A DNA stretch of 37,858 nucleotides from Methanobrevibacter boviskoreani JH1 (GCF_000320505.1 NZ_BAGX02000034.1:1-37858); one strand, 5' to 3'; positions 1 through 9,353 are shown, counted from the first letter of the stretch. Numbers and translations are program-made. The notes: generated from the letters alone by a model not told the origin.

Positions 1-388
1 ATTTCAATTTTAATTTTCTATTTTTTCCAATTCAATTAGTTTTTAATTTATTCAATCAAGTTTTCACTTATTTTAGAACTTTTTAATTAAAATTTTTTCA
101 TCGTCTTTATTTTACTTATTTTTCCTTTTAAACGTTTTTATTTAAATGACTGTACATTAACTTTTTTTTAAATAATTAAACAAGTTCTAATAAATTTGTT
201 TTATATGTTATAAACAAAATTTTGTAGTTTTAATAAAAAAGTCATTTAGAAAACTTTAATAATAAGTTTCATTAAAACTTATTAAAGATTAGTAAAATTA
301 AATTTAATTTAAAATTTTTTTAATCGATTTAAAAATTTGTTTAAATGTTGATTTATTTTATCTAAAAAAACAATTGGGGACACTTAAA
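1..388. other. AT-rich leader region without a gene
   Basis: No coding frame with a convincing start or family resemblance is visible here. The stretch is almost pure A/T with many short T-runs and A-runs, and it ends in the leader of the methanopterin gene at 389. A GGGG element at 376-379 serves as that gene's ribosome binding site. I could not single out one TATA box among the many A/T runs. Confidence 0.5.
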
Positions 389-1384
389 ATGATAATTAAG
401 ACGCCTTCCCGTCTCCATATGTGTCTTATAGATATGAGTGGTGCATATGGTAGAATTGACGGAGGAATTGGGCTTACTATAGATCAACCAAACTTTATAA
501 TAAAAGGGGAAGAATCCGATACAAAGGATATTAAAGTTGATTTTTGTGAGGATATAGATGAAGAGATAAAACCGGAATGTAAAGAGAAGATTGTAACATC
601 TGCTGATAGAATTCGTAAATATTATGGAATTGATGAGGGATTCAATTTTGAAGTTGAAAAAGCTTGTCTTCCACATTCAGGATTAGGATCAGGAACTCAG
701 ACAGCATTAGCTACAGGTAAACTTATAACTGAGATGAAAGGTATTCATGAGGACTCAGTTCAATTGGCTAGTGTAGTGGGTAGAGGGGGCACATCAGGAA
801 TTGGTACCTTTTCATTTGATTATGGTGGATTTATTGTAGATGGGGGCCATAGTCTTAAAGAGAAAGAATCTTTCTTGCCTTCATCAGCATCAAATGTTAG
901 ACCACCACAACTTTTAGGACATTATGATTTTCCAGAAGACTGGGATATTTTAGTTACAATACCTACTAATACAGAACATATTAATGGTAAAAAAGAGGTT
1001 AATATTTTCCAAGCTAATTGTCCTATAAATAAAAGTGAAGTAGAACAAATGTCTCATATTATCTTTATGAATTTAATTCCTTTCATGCTTGAACATAATA
1101 TATATGAATTTGGTTCCTGCATAGATCAAATACAATGTAGGGGATTTAAAAAGGTGGAGGTTAGTTTACAACCACCTAAGTTCTTAAATTTAATGAAATA
1201 TATGCGTGATAATGGAGCATATGGTGTGGGTATGAGTTCATTTGGACCTGCAATTTATACTATTTTTGATAAAGAAAATAAAGATATTGTAAAGGCTACT
1301 GCAGACTATCTTAATGAAGAGGAAGGAGATACATACTTTGTATGTAAGGCTCAGAACTTTGGTCATCAAATTATTGAAAAATAA
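389..1384 (+). CDS. mptG: Beta-ribofuranosylaminobenzene 5'-phosphate synthase (GHMP family)
   Basis: This enzyme couples phosphoribosyl pyrophosphate with 4-hydroxybenzoate/p-aminobenzoate in the first committed step of the arylamine part of methanopterin, the C1 carrier of methanogens. The N-terminus has the family signature TPSRLH followed by GRIDGGIGL. A GHMP-type glycine/serine loop is seen at about residues 92-103 (LPHSGLGSGTQ), and GYGVGMSSFGPA-like residues lie near the C-terminus (GVGMSSFGP). The length of 331 aa is normal. A TTG at 374 lies in frame, but GGGG at 376-379 lies 9 bases before ATG 389 and the family starts with MIIKTPSRLH, so ATG 389 is the start. The gene stands alone. 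Its nearest neighbour, hacB, also serves methanogen cofactor synthesis. Confidence 0.9.
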   Translation: MIIKTPSRLHMCLIDMSGAYGRIDGGIGLTIDQPNFIIKGEESDTKDIKVDFCEDIDEEIKPECKEKIVTSADRIRKYYGIDEGFNFEVEKACLPHSGLGSGTQTALATGKLITEMKGIHEDSVQLASVVGRGGTSGIGTFSFDYGGFIVDGGHSLKEKESFLPSSASNVRPPQLLGHYDFPEDWDILVTIPTNTEHINGKKEVNIFQANCPINKSEVEQMSHIIFMNLIPFMLEHNIYEFGSCIDQIQCRGFKKVEVSLQPPKFLNLMKYMRDNGAYGVGMSSFGPAIYTIFDKENKDIVKATADYLNEEEGDTYFVCKAQNFGHQIIEK

Positions 1385-1402
1385 GTCTTCACATAAAAAG
1401 GG

Positions 1403-1423
1403 TATAATGGTTGCACTATTATA
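1403..1423 (+). terminator. Candidate hairpin downstream of mptG
   Basis: TATAATGG at 1403-1410 pairs with CTATTATA at 1416-1423 (one G-T pair) around a TTGCA loop, 19 bases after the mptG stop. No long T-run follows directly, so it could be a processing hairpin rather than a terminator. Confidence 0.35.
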
Positions 1424-2028
1424 ATCGTGATATAATTTAATCTATGTAATATTAGATTAATTAAATAATCCTTTTTCTACTTAGTTAACTTTAGGTTTAC
1501 TCTTGTTTTAATTAGTTTTAGGTTTAGATTAGATTAATAAGGTTTGGACTTAGTTTCTTTTAAATTAGTAATTTAAGTTAAGATTAAATATTAGGTCTTT
1601 TCTACATAATAATTTAATTAGTTTTAGGCTCAGTAAATTAGTAAGGATTAAACTTATTTTCTTTTATAGTTAGTAATTATTAGTTTTAGGTTTAGATTAA
1701 ATATTGGAGTTAAGTTTTTTCTGCATGGTAATTTGATTGTTTTAGTTAATTTCATAGTTCAAAATTGAATGTTATATGGGAAATTAAAGTTTTATTTTTA
1801 AATTCCTTTGTATGAATCTAATTTTTTATATAAAACCATCTTATTTAAATATCTTAAAACTGACTAGATTTAAACCTTCTTTATGAAGATTTTAATTTAT
1901 AAAATTTTCACTTGTCTTATATTTTTTATAAAACAATAAGTTTTTAAATATAAAATACATATAACTAAAAGATTATACTTAATGAAAAATAATATATTAA
2001 GTATTGAAAATTATTTTTTGTGATAACA
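1424..2028. repeat. Intergenic region with degenerate direct repeats
   Basis: No gene is visible. The element TTAGTTTTAGGTTTAGATTA occurs at 1512-1531 and again, identically, at 1680-1699. A partial copy (TTAGTTTTAGG) lies at 1618-1628, and related TTAAGTTAAGATTAAATATTAGG-type segments lie between them. The spacing is irregular (106 and 62 bases). The right end is the leader of hacB. Confidence 0.5.
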
Positions 2029-2514
2029 ATGGAAAAAATTCAAGGAAGAGTATGGACATTTGGTGAAAATATAGATACTGATTTAATCATACCAGGTAGA
2101 TATCTTAGAACATTTAATCCTGAAGATTTAGCAGAACATGTATTGGAGGGAGAAAGACCTGATTTTACACATAATGTTAAAAAAGGAGATGTAATTGTTG
2201 CAGATGAAAACTTTGGTTGTGGCTCTTCTAGGGAACAAGCTCCTGTAGCTATTAAAGCTGCAGGTGTTGATGCAATTATTGCTAAATCATTTGCAAGAAT
2301 CTTCTATAGAAATGCAATAAATATAGGATTACCAGTAATTAAAGCAGATATTAAAGCATCTGATGAGGATATTGTATCTGTAGATTTAAGTGAAGGTATT
2401 ATTCGAAATGAAACTACTGGTGAGGATGTTGAATTTGAACCATTTAAGGATTTCATGTTAGAAATCTTAGAAGATGGCGGTTTAGTAAATCATTATTTAA
2501 AATCTAAAGAATAG
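2029..2514 (+). CDS. hacB: Homoaconitase-type isomerase small subunit (HacB/LeuD family)
   Basis: This is the small (swivel-domain) subunit of a two-subunit aconitase-family hydro-lyase. It has the family motifs [14 protein letters not shown] near residues 13-26 and [12 protein letters not shown] near residue 65-80. The substrate loop reads YLRT. In Methanocaldococcus MJ1271 the loop Arg-Thr pair marks homoaconitase, whereas isopropylmalate isomerases carry other residues there. I therefore infer the 2-oxoacid chain elongation of coenzyme B biosynthesis (EC 4.2.1.114), although leucine-pathway LeuD remains possible. The large subunit is not in this window. A GTG at 2020 is in frame, but GTGAT (2020-2024) looks like the ribosome binding site for ATG 2029, which I choose as the start. 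The length is 161 aa. Confidence 0.85.
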   Translation: MEKIQGRVWTFGENIDTDLIIPGRYLRTFNPEDLAEHVLEGERPDFTHNVKKGDVIVADENFGCGSSREQAPVAIKAAGVDAIIAKSFARIFYRNAINIGLPVIKADIKASDEDIVSVDLSEGIIRNETTGEDVEFEPFKDFMLEILEDGGLVNHYLKSKE

Positions 2515-2631
2515 ATTTTACTTTTCAATATTAAAAAATTACTGATTTTTTTTATTAATTTATTTTAAATTAAATTAAGATTTTTAATGATTATTTTTTA
2601 TTAAAATTATTACAACTAGAGGGAATTAAAA

Positions 2632-3267
2632 ATGGAATGTCCGATTTGTGGATCTGATAATATAACGGTTTTAAAATCAAAAGAAACTTCGTCAAAATCA
2701 AAGCATATTAATGATTATTTATTAAGGTGTAATGAATGTGAGCATGTATTTAAGGATAGAGTTACTCAAAGAAATCCTATCTCATGTAGGTTAATTGTAA
2801 GTGAAAATGAGAATTCTAAAAAAACATCAATTAAGTTATATCCTGATGAGGTCTTAAAATGTGGGGAAGTTTTACTTGCAGATGATGGCCAAGTAAAAGT
2901 AAATTCAATTGAAACAAAAGAGGGAAGGAGAGACTCTGCATTAGTTTCTGATATAAAAACTATATGGGCAACATCACTTGAAATACCTGCAAGAATAGGT
3001 TTATCAATTGATTTCGGGGGTAAAGTTAAATCCTATAAACTTGATTTAAATAGGGATTTCGAGATTAATACCAATGATATAATCAGGATTGAGGATTATA
3101 CCCTTAAAGTTCATATTATTAAAACAGGTTCCAAGAAACTGTCTACAGGCTCTGCAAGAGCAGATGTAATCAAGAGGGTTTACACAAAACCTATTGATTT
3201 AAAAACATATGACTACAATTTAACTGATAATATAGTCCAAATAAACTTTAAAGATGATTATTATTAG
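2632..3267 (+). CDS. Archaeal zinc-ribbon protein (HVO_0476-like)
   Basis: The 211-residue protein has an N-terminal zinc ribbon formed by C3-x2-C6 and C33-x2-C36. A beta-rich C-terminal region follows, containing DIKTIWATSLEIPARIG and a basic segment around residues 165-185. It resembles the archaeal family annotated as HVO_0476 zinc finger proteins, whose function is not known to me. The GAGGG element at 2620-2624 fits ATG 2632. It may be co-transcribed with hacB (117-base gap), but that gap is T-rich and could hold a terminator. Nucleic-acid binding is suggested only by the ribbon. Confidence 0.75.
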   Translation: MECPICGSDNITVLKSKETSSKSKHINDYLLRCNECEHVFKDRVTQRNPISCRLIVSENENSKKTSIKLYPDEVLKCGEVLLADDGQVKVNSIETKEGRRDSALVSDIKTIWATSLEIPARIGLSIDFGGKVKSYKLDLNRDFEINTNDIIRIEDYTLKVHIIKTGSKKLSTGSARADVIKRVYTKPIDLKTYDYNLTDNIVQINFKDDYY

Positions 3268-3492
3268 TTAATCTTTTTTTATTATTTTTATTTCAATTTT
3301 AACCTAATATTAGCTATTTTTTTTTATAAATTCAATTAGATATGGTTTACTTCATTGAATTTTATTATTTTTTTAAATTTAATATAGAAAATTATAAAAT
3401 CTTTTATGAAAGTGATGTTTAATACTTGGGTTTATGTTTAAGTATATTGATATAATTATATTTTATATTAATCATTGCCATAAACTCTATAA

Positions 3493-5253
3493 TCATCCAC
3501 AAAGAGGATAAAAATCCATTGCTACATCATTTGCAGGATCTTCTGATTTATACATTCTTTTTATCATTTCCTTTTCGGATTTTACAAGCTGTTTCGCATC
3601 CTCTTCACTATATCCGCAAGAATTTATTAAGCAGAATATAATATCATCAATATATTCATTGATATTATTGTAATTTTTAAACTTATCACATTCATCTAAG
3701 TATTTATTTTTTTCAATTACCTTTGTCAATGAATTATAAAATTTATTTGCTTCAATATGTGAAGGATATTTTTCTACTATTTTTTTAGAGTATTTAACTG
3801 CCAAATCAGCTTGATAAATTTTTGAATAAAGTTTTGCTTTATCAATGCATGAAGATATGTTTTCGGGTGTAATTTCAAAGAGTTTTAAAAAGAATTCATC
3901 ATAATCTCCCTTGAAATTTTTTAAATTTTTTGATAAGACTTCATCATACCATTTAAAATTATTTATTTCATCTATTCCGCATTCAGAAATTTTATCGTAC
4001 CATTTATAGCAAGTATTCTGAACATTATTTTTAAAATCTTCACTAGCTTTTAAAACATTTTCATATGCATCAAATGATTGTTTTAAGTATCCTAATTTAT
4101 ATAATTCATATGCTTTGCATTCGAAATACATTAATTTTTCATGAAAACGAATAGAATGGGGATCAATGTATCCATGAGATAATTCATCCTTAAATCTGAT
4201 AATATCATAGTCATTTGGAAATTGATTTAAGTATATATCTACGCTTTTTAAAGCTTCATCTAAGTCTTCTCTTATATAAAAATCTTCTCTTGCCTTTTTT
4301 AAGTAACATTTCCCTCGATATTGGTATACTAAATCTCTACCCTTAAAATCAAAACCCCCATATTTAAAGGAATAATTGAAATATTTGATAGCTTCTGATA
4401 TTCTATATAAATCGGTACAGATAAATGCTAAAAAATTATAAAATCTATAATCTTCGGGATAGATGTCTATTGCATAATAAAGTAAATCAAGAGCTTCTTC
4501 ATATTTTTTTAAAGAAAATAATACACTTACTTTAAAATTAATTCTGTCAGCATCACTATTATCATAAGTTAATATCTTTTCACGATATTCATTAATATGA
4601 TCATAATCATCTGATGCAATGTATTCATTAACTATTTTTTCAACAAATTGAAAATCATCTTTATGTTTTTTGATTATTTTCCAAATTGTTTTAAACTCTT
4701 TTATTGTTAAAGCACAATTAGAATTATTTCCTACAAAAGTTGAAATAAGTGCTTCACCCATATCTCCAGTTGAATAAACCATACTTTCAACATTCAATAC
4801 AACAAATCCCCTTCCACCATAACTATCATCAATAATAGGTTTAAAGTTTTCTTTCTCAAGAAAAGTTAAAAAATCATTTTCATAGTTATTAAGGGAGTTA
4901 TCACATATTAAAAATGTAGAACAGCCTTGGCTAAGCCTTCCTGTAAATTTTGGTTTATTAATATGTTTTTTTAATATTTTCCAAATAATTTTAAATTCAT
5001 CAATTGTAAATGGATTTTTTGTATTCTCATCAATTATTGTATTAGCAAGGTTCGCTGCTTTATATATTCCATCTGAGTATCGTAAATTGTTAACATTGAT
5101 GTAAAAAAATCCTCTATCATATGTATAATATTTTTTATATTCTTTAAATCCTTCCTTTCTAAGATATCTTTTGAATTGTTTTTTGGTCATGGTTTCTGAT
5201 GTGTTGTAGACTAAAAAACAAGCGCTTCCCTCTAATATTTCTAATTTATCCAT
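3493..5253 (-). CDS. TPR-repeat protein with a tandemly duplicated N-terminal domain
   Basis: I do not recognise this 586-residue protein as a named family. Residues about 9-103 and 109-203 are two copies of one domain: both contain a CxFL/CSTFL start, a RGFxxxNV core (RGFFYINVNNL, RGFVVLNVESM), a Y-S-x-G turn, and end in the same TI-EFK-IWKI-KKH helix. The rest (about 205-560) is helical with tetratricopeptide-like repeats such as KYEEALDLLYYAIDIYPEDY. No signal peptide or membrane segment is seen, so it is probably a cytoplasmic scaffold. An upstream in-frame ATG at 5292 would add 13 residues, but GGTGAT lies 3 bases before ATG 5253, so I choose 5253. It ends convergently with the zinc-ribbon gene. 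Confidence 0.75.
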   Translation of the reverse strand: MDKLEILEGSACFLVYNTSETMTKKQFKRYLRKEGFKEYKKYYTYDRGFFYINVNNLRYSDGIYKAANLANTIIDENTKNPFTIDEFKIIWKILKKHINKPKFTGRLSQGCSTFLICDNSLNNYENDFLTFLEKENFKPIIDDSYGGRGFVVLNVESMVYSTGDMGEALISTFVGNNSNCALTIKEFKTIWKIIKKHKDDFQFVEKIVNEYIASDDYDHINEYREKILTYDNSDADRINFKVSVLFSLKKYEEALDLLYYAIDIYPEDYRFYNFLAFICTDLYRISEAIKYFNYSFKYGGFDFKGRDLVYQYRGKCYLKKAREDFYIREDLDEALKSVDIYLNQFPNDYDIIRFKDELSHGYIDPHSIRFHEKLMYFECKAYELYKLGYLKQSFDAYENVLKASEDFKNNVQNTCYKWYDKISECGIDEINNFKWYDEVLSKNLKNFKGDYDEFFLKLFEITPENISSCIDKAKLYSKIYQADLAVKYSKKIVEKYPSHIEANKFYNSLTKVIEKNKYLDECDKFKNYNNINEYIDDIIFCLINSCGYSEEDAKQLVKSEKEMIKRMYKSEDPANDVAMDFYPLCG

Positions 5254-6044
5254 ACTATCACCCTTAAACATAATTAAATTTTTTTCATTCATATTTTAAA
5301 ATATTATATTTAAATCCTCTTAATATTTGTGTATAATATAAAATTTGGATAATAAACTAATCAATTTTAAATAAAATTCAATTTCAATTGATATAAACCT
5401 TTAAAATTAAAATCTTATGTATGATTTTTTTTATTTTTTTTTATTTTTAATATTCATTTTTTTATAATTTTAAAGATATCATATTTTATTCTTAATGATG
5501 CATTTTTAAAATTAGTTATATGATAGAGAATAGTCGTTAAATTTGTAAATTTAAATAATAAATTCAATAGATTATATTTGGGGATTAAAATGAGTATATT
5601 TTAAATTTGGATAAAAATGACTTATTTTTTTCATCGAACAGAATATTTAAAATTATCTATTCTATAAATATTTACTCAATGATAATGAATTAAAAAATAA
5701 AACAGTCATTTTAAAATTTAAATTTTAGATTCATAATTAATTTCTTTATTTAATTTATTTAAAAATTTACTTAATTAAATTGACATTTATTGAAAGCTAT
5801 CTATTTTTTTTAATATTTCTAATAAAATTAAATCAATACATTTAAAAATATTATAATGCATAAAAATTAATGTATACTTAGATATTTTTATATGGGTGAA
5901 AATGTTTTTTAAATTTAAAATATAATTCAGATTAAATTAATATTTGATTTTAAAATTTTTTTATTATTTAAATTTTATCTTTTTATGGCTTATTTATGGA
6001 GTTAAACAATAATATGTATTGTTATATGAATAAGGAGTATTAAA
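5254..6044. other. Intergenic region between the TPR gene and hsdR
   Basis: No gene is supported over 791 bases. The left part is the leader of the TPR gene on the minus strand and the right part is the leader of hsdR. A GGGG-preceded ATG at 5590 opens only four codons (MSIF). AAAATGACT at 5614-5622 is matched by its complement at 5704-5712, which is short enough to be chance in such A/T-rich DNA. Confidence 0.5.
6005..6023. promoter_or_regulatory. Dyad symmetry in the hsdR leader
   Basis: AACAATA at 6005-6011 and TATTGTT at 6017-6023 are perfect inverted repeats around a 5-base centre. They end 9 bases before the AAGGAG ribosome binding site (about 6032-6036) and 21 bases before the hsdR start. 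This could be an operator or an RNA hairpin that controls the restriction gene. Confidence 0.4.
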
Positions 6045-8783
6045 ATGCCAATTCAAAGTGAAGAAACATTAGAGAAAAATTTAATTGCACAATTGCAAGA
6101 AAATGGATATGAATATGTTAATGTTAAAAATGAAGATGAATTAAAAGAAAATTTCAGATTGCAACTTGAAAAATTAAATAATTGTAGTTTTTCTGATGTG
6201 GAATTTGACCGTATTTTGGTATACTTAGATAGTGGCAGTATATTTGATAAGGCTAAAAAATTAAGAGATAAATATTATGTTGATAGGGATAAAGACTCTT
6301 TTTATATTAAATTTTTAAATACAAAAGAATGGTGTAAAAACATTTTTCAAGTAGCTAATCAAATCACTGTTCATGGTCTTCATGAAAATAGATATGATGT
6401 AACTATTCTTATTAATGGATTACCTCTTGTTCAAATAGAACTTAAAAGAAGAGGGGGAAATATTAAAGAGGCTTTTGATCAAATTATTAGATATAAATCT
6501 CATTCATATAGTGGTCTTTTTAATTATATTCAATTATTTGTTATAAGTAATGGTGTTAATACTAAATATTTTGCAAATGGTTCTAAAAATGATCTTAATT
6601 TTGAATTTACCTTCTTCTGGAAAGATGTGAAAAATAACAATTATCATTCATTAGACCAATTTACAGATACCTTTTTAGAAAAATGTAATATTGCAGAAAT
6701 TATTTCAAAATATATGATTTTAAATGAATCATCTAAAACCTTAATGGTTTTAAGAGCCTATCAGATATATGCTGTAAAAGCAGTATTACATCAGGCATTA
6801 GAAGTTAAACAAAATGGTTATATTTGGCATACAACAGGTAGTGGAAAAACTATTACCTCTTATAAGGTAAGCCAACTTTTAGCAGAAGATGAATCTATAT
6901 ACAAGGTTCTTTTCATTGTTGATAGACGTGATTTGGATATTCAAACAAATAAAGAGTTTAACAGTTTTTGTAATGGTTGTGTTAATGAAACAAAGCATAC
7001 AGGTGCTTTAATTAAACATTTAACCACAACAGGTAATGGTAAACTTGTTACAACAACTATACAAAAATTATCAAAAGCAGTTAAAACAAGGGGGGATATG
7101 AAGAAACTCCAAGACATTCGTGATAAAAATATTATTCTAATTTATGATGAGTGTCATAGAAGCCAATTTGGTGAAATGCATCAATCCATTATTAATTTCT
7201 TTAATAATGCATTATCTTTTGGTTTTACTGGAACCCCTATATTTGAAGAAAATTCCAATGGCCTAAAAACTACCAAAAGCATTTTTGGTAAAAGACTTCA
7301 TGAATATTCAATTAAAGATGCTATTGCAGATAATAATGTTTTAGGTTTTTCAATTGATTATTTTGGTGGAGCTAAAATGCTTACTGAAACTGATTTGGAA
7401 GTTGAAGGAATTGATAAGAGAGAATACTTTGAATCTGATAAGTATCTTAATCAAATCGTAGATTATATAATTAAAAGCTATGATAATAAAACTAAAAATC
7501 GTGAATTTAATGCAATGTTTACAGTTGCACGTGGTGGAGTAATTCACAAATATTATGACTTATTTAAAAAGAAAAAAGATGAAGGAAAACACAATTTAAA
7601 GGTTGCTACTATCTTTTCATATAAGGATAATGAAGATTTGTCTGATAAGAAACAGTTATCACGAGATAAACTTGATAAATATATGGATGATTATAATGAG
7701 ATGTTTGGTACTAATTTCAGTACTGATGATTTTAAAGCTTACTATGTAGATGTTTCTAAAAGAATGAAAAATAGGGAAATTGATTTACTTTTAGTTGTTG
7801 ACATGTTTTTAACTGGATTTGATAGTAAACTTTTAAATACATTATATGTAGATAAAAATCTTCAATATCATGGTTTATTACAAGCATTTTCTAGAACAAA
7901 TAGAATATATAATATGCGTAAATCTCATGGAAATATCATTTGTTTTAGAAATCTTAAAGAAAATACTGATAGGGCAATTAGATTATTCTCCGATTCTAAT
8001 GCATCTGAGGATATTATTTTACCACCATATGGCTTCTTTGTAGATAAATTTAATAAAGAAGCTGAAAAATTTTATTCCCTTGTTGAAACAGTAAACGATG
8101 CAGTTAATTTACAAAGTGAGAAGGATAAGAAACAATTTGTATTAAATTTCAGAGAACTTTCAAGAATATTAAATAAGATGAATACTTTCTCAGAATTTTC
8201 ATATGATGATATTGAAATGACTGAACAGGATTTCTCAGATTATAAAAGTATTTACTTTGATATTCATGATGAACTTAAAAGTCCAGATAAAGAAAAAGTA
8301 TCTGTTCTTGATGATATTGACTTTGAACTTGAATTGCTTAGAAATGATAAAATCAATGTAGATTATATTCTTAATATTCTTAAAACAATGGATCCTAAAG
8401 ATTCAAGTTTTGAGCATGATAAAAAACGTATATTAAATATTATGCAAGAAACTGAACATTTAAGAAGTAAAATCAGTTTAATTGAGAAATTCATTGATGA
8501 GGAATTAGGAAATATCAATGATAAAGATTTATCTTTTAATGAAGTATTTGATGGATTCATGTCAAAAGAAAGAGAGAATGCAATTCTGGATATTATTTCT
8601 GAAGAGGATTTAAATGAAAAGATTGCTCGTCAAATTTTCGATTATTATGAATATTCCGGTAAACTTGATGAAGATAAACTTAAAAAATCATTTAATCATA
8701 ATCTCAAATTTAAAGAAAGAAGAAATAAAGTTAAAGAAGTTAAAAATATGATTGAAAATTTCCATGAAAAATTTGATTATTAA
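6045..8783 (+). CDS. hsdR: Type I restriction enzyme, R (motor/nuclease) subunit
   Basis: HsdR translocates DNA with ATP and cuts it when the M/S complex meets unmethylated target sites. The N-terminal nuclease has D118, E132-x-K134 (the PD-ExK pattern) and Q146-x3-Y150. The helicase motor has Walker A HTTGSGKT at 262-269, DECH at 368-371, TGT at 395-397, a motif V-like DMFLTGFDS at 586-594, and motif VI QAFSRTNR at 613-620. A long helical C-terminal region reaches residue 912, which is somewhat short but normal for the shorter HsdR class. All catalytic residues are present, so it should be active. AAGGAG lies before ATG 6045. Its partners hsdM and hsdS lie downstream, separated by an unusually long 1.9 kb. 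Confidence 0.96.
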   Translation: MPIQSEETLEKNLIAQLQENGYEYVNVKNEDELKENFRLQLEKLNNCSFSDVEFDRILVYLDSGSIFDKAKKLRDKYYVDRDKDSFYIKFLNTKEWCKNIFQVANQITVHGLHENRYDVTILINGLPLVQIELKRRGGNIKEAFDQIIRYKSHSYSGLFNYIQLFVISNGVNTKYFANGSKNDLNFEFTFFWKDVKNNNYHSLDQFTDTFLEKCNIAEIISKYMILNESSKTLMVLRAYQIYAVKAVLHQALEVKQNGYIWHTTGSGKTITSYKVSQLLAEDESIYKVLFIVDRRDLDIQTNKEFNSFCNGCVNETKHTGALIKHLTTTGNGKLVTTTIQKLSKAVKTRGDMKKLQDIRDKNIILIYDECHRSQFGEMHQSIINFFNNALSFGFTGTPIFEENSNGLKTTKSIFGKRLHEYSIKDAIADNNVLGFSIDYFGGAKMLTETDLEVEGIDKREYFESDKYLNQIVDYIIKSYDNKTKNREFNAMFTVARGGVIHKYYDLFKKKKDEGKHNLKVATIFSYKDNEDLSDKKQLSRDKLDKYMDDYNEMFGTNFSTDDFKAYYVDVSKRMKNREIDLLLVVDMFLTGFDSKLLNTLYVDKNLQYHGLLQAFSRTNRIYNMRKSHGNIICFRNLKENTDRAIRLFSDSNASEDIILPPYGFFVDKFNKEAEKFYSLVETVNDAVNLQSEKDKKQFVLNFRELSRILNKMNTFSEFSYDDIEMTEQDFSDYKSIYFDIHDELKSPDKEKVSVLDDIDFELELLRNDKINVDYILNILKTMDPKDSSFEHDKKRILNIMQETEHLRSKISLIEKFIDEELGNINDKDLSFNEVFDGFMSKERENAILDIISEEDLNEKIARQIFDYYEYSGKLDEDKLKKSFNHNLKFKERRNKVKEVKNMIENFHEKFDY

Positions 8784-9140
8784 TTAGAAACTTTTTATTA
8801 ATTATTGTTTTACTTAATTGAGTTTTTTTTTATTGGTTAAAATTTTATTTTTAAATTTACTTTATTTTTCTATATTTTCTATTTTTTCTATAATTTTTAT
8901 ATTTTTTATATTTTCTATTTTTTTATCTATTTTCTATAAATTGTTTTGATTGGTTTAAATTTACTCTAATATATTATTATATTTTTGTTTTATTCAATAT
9001 CTATTTTAATATATTATTTTTCTAATTTAATTAATATTTAATTGTATTTATCTATTTAAATTTCTTATTTTTCTTATTTTGTTTTATTTATTTTAGGAAA
9101 ATTTATTGTAATTAGTAATTAATGACTAAAATTTTCGTTA
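8784..9140. other. Low-complexity T-rich intergenic region after hsdR
   Basis: No gene is visible. Around 8868-8945 the plus strand is a run of degenerate TTTTCTATTTTT units, probably slippage-derived, and it may also terminate the hsdR transcript. A 20-30 base segment at 9105-9136 (TTGTAATTAGTAATTAATGA) recurs imperfectly at 9171-9200, on both sides of the TATA box at 9141. Confidence 0.5.
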
Positions 9141-9149
9141 AGTTTATAT
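9141..9149 (+). promoter_or_regulatory. Candidate TATA box for the structured RNA region
   Basis: TTTATATAT at 9141-9149 matches the strong archaeal TATA consensus, of the same kind as seen before the histone and the tRNA pair in this window. No coding start follows for over 600 bases. A start of transcription near 9170 would make an RNA through the cloverleaf-like fold at 9222-9353, with a possible end at the T-run at 9415-9420. Confidence 0.45.
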
Positions 9150-9221
9150 ATGATGATGTCAAAACAATTAATTGTAATTAGTTACTAAGTACAAATTTTT
9201 GTATAAGTAGATAGTTACAAA

Positions 9222-9353
9222 GAGGTTTAATATTCTTGGGTGAATATTAGTTTATTACTTGAATATGTATATGAATTAAATTCATATACTTTCAAGTATT
9301 TCAAATCCTCCTTTAATCGTTGATGGGTTCGACTCCCATTTGGAGGTAAACTC
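9222..9353 (+). ncRNA. Candidate structured RNA with tRNA-like arms
   Basis: The sequence can fold as a four-way junction. GAGGTTTA (9222-9229) pairs with TAAACTC (9347-9353), with one bulge and use of A9229 shared with the next arm. AATATT/AATATT (9229-9248) closes a loop CTTGGGTG. ACTTGAA/TTCAAGT (9257-9297) encloses a 10-bp stem GTATATGAAT/ATTCATATAC. CCTCC (9307-9311)/GGAGG (9342-9346) encloses ATGGG-TTCGACT-CCCAT, a perfect tRNA T-arm with its TTCGA loop. AGAGA/TCTCT (9377-9390) and a T-run at 9415-9420 follow. No anticodon arm of normal size is present, so it is not a standard tRNA. Alternatives are a 3' tRNA fragment left as an attachment site, or a decayed tRNA. I know of no family that it matches. 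Confidence 0.4.

Noticed and set aside
1512-1699. CRISPR array
   Set aside because: The repeats are degenerate with irregular spacing and no constant-length spacers. No cas genes are in the window.
5590-5604. ATG with a GGGG element ahead, opening four codons
   Set aside because: It is too short to support as a gene, and no continuation of a decayed gene is recognisable in other frames.
5614-5712. 9-base inverted repeat AAAATGACT ... AGTCATTTT
   Set aside because: It is short, with a long spacer, and lies in sequence so A/T-rich that chance occurrence is likely.
8868-8945. Phase-variable simple repeat controlling hsdR
   Set aside because: The T-rich units are too irregular and lie downstream of hsdR rather than in its coding or promoter sequence.
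9322-9346. tmRNA-like 3' end (GGGTTCGACTCCC)
   Set aside because: Archaea are not known to carry tmRNA, and no tag-reading frame or alanine acceptor (G-U pair) is present.
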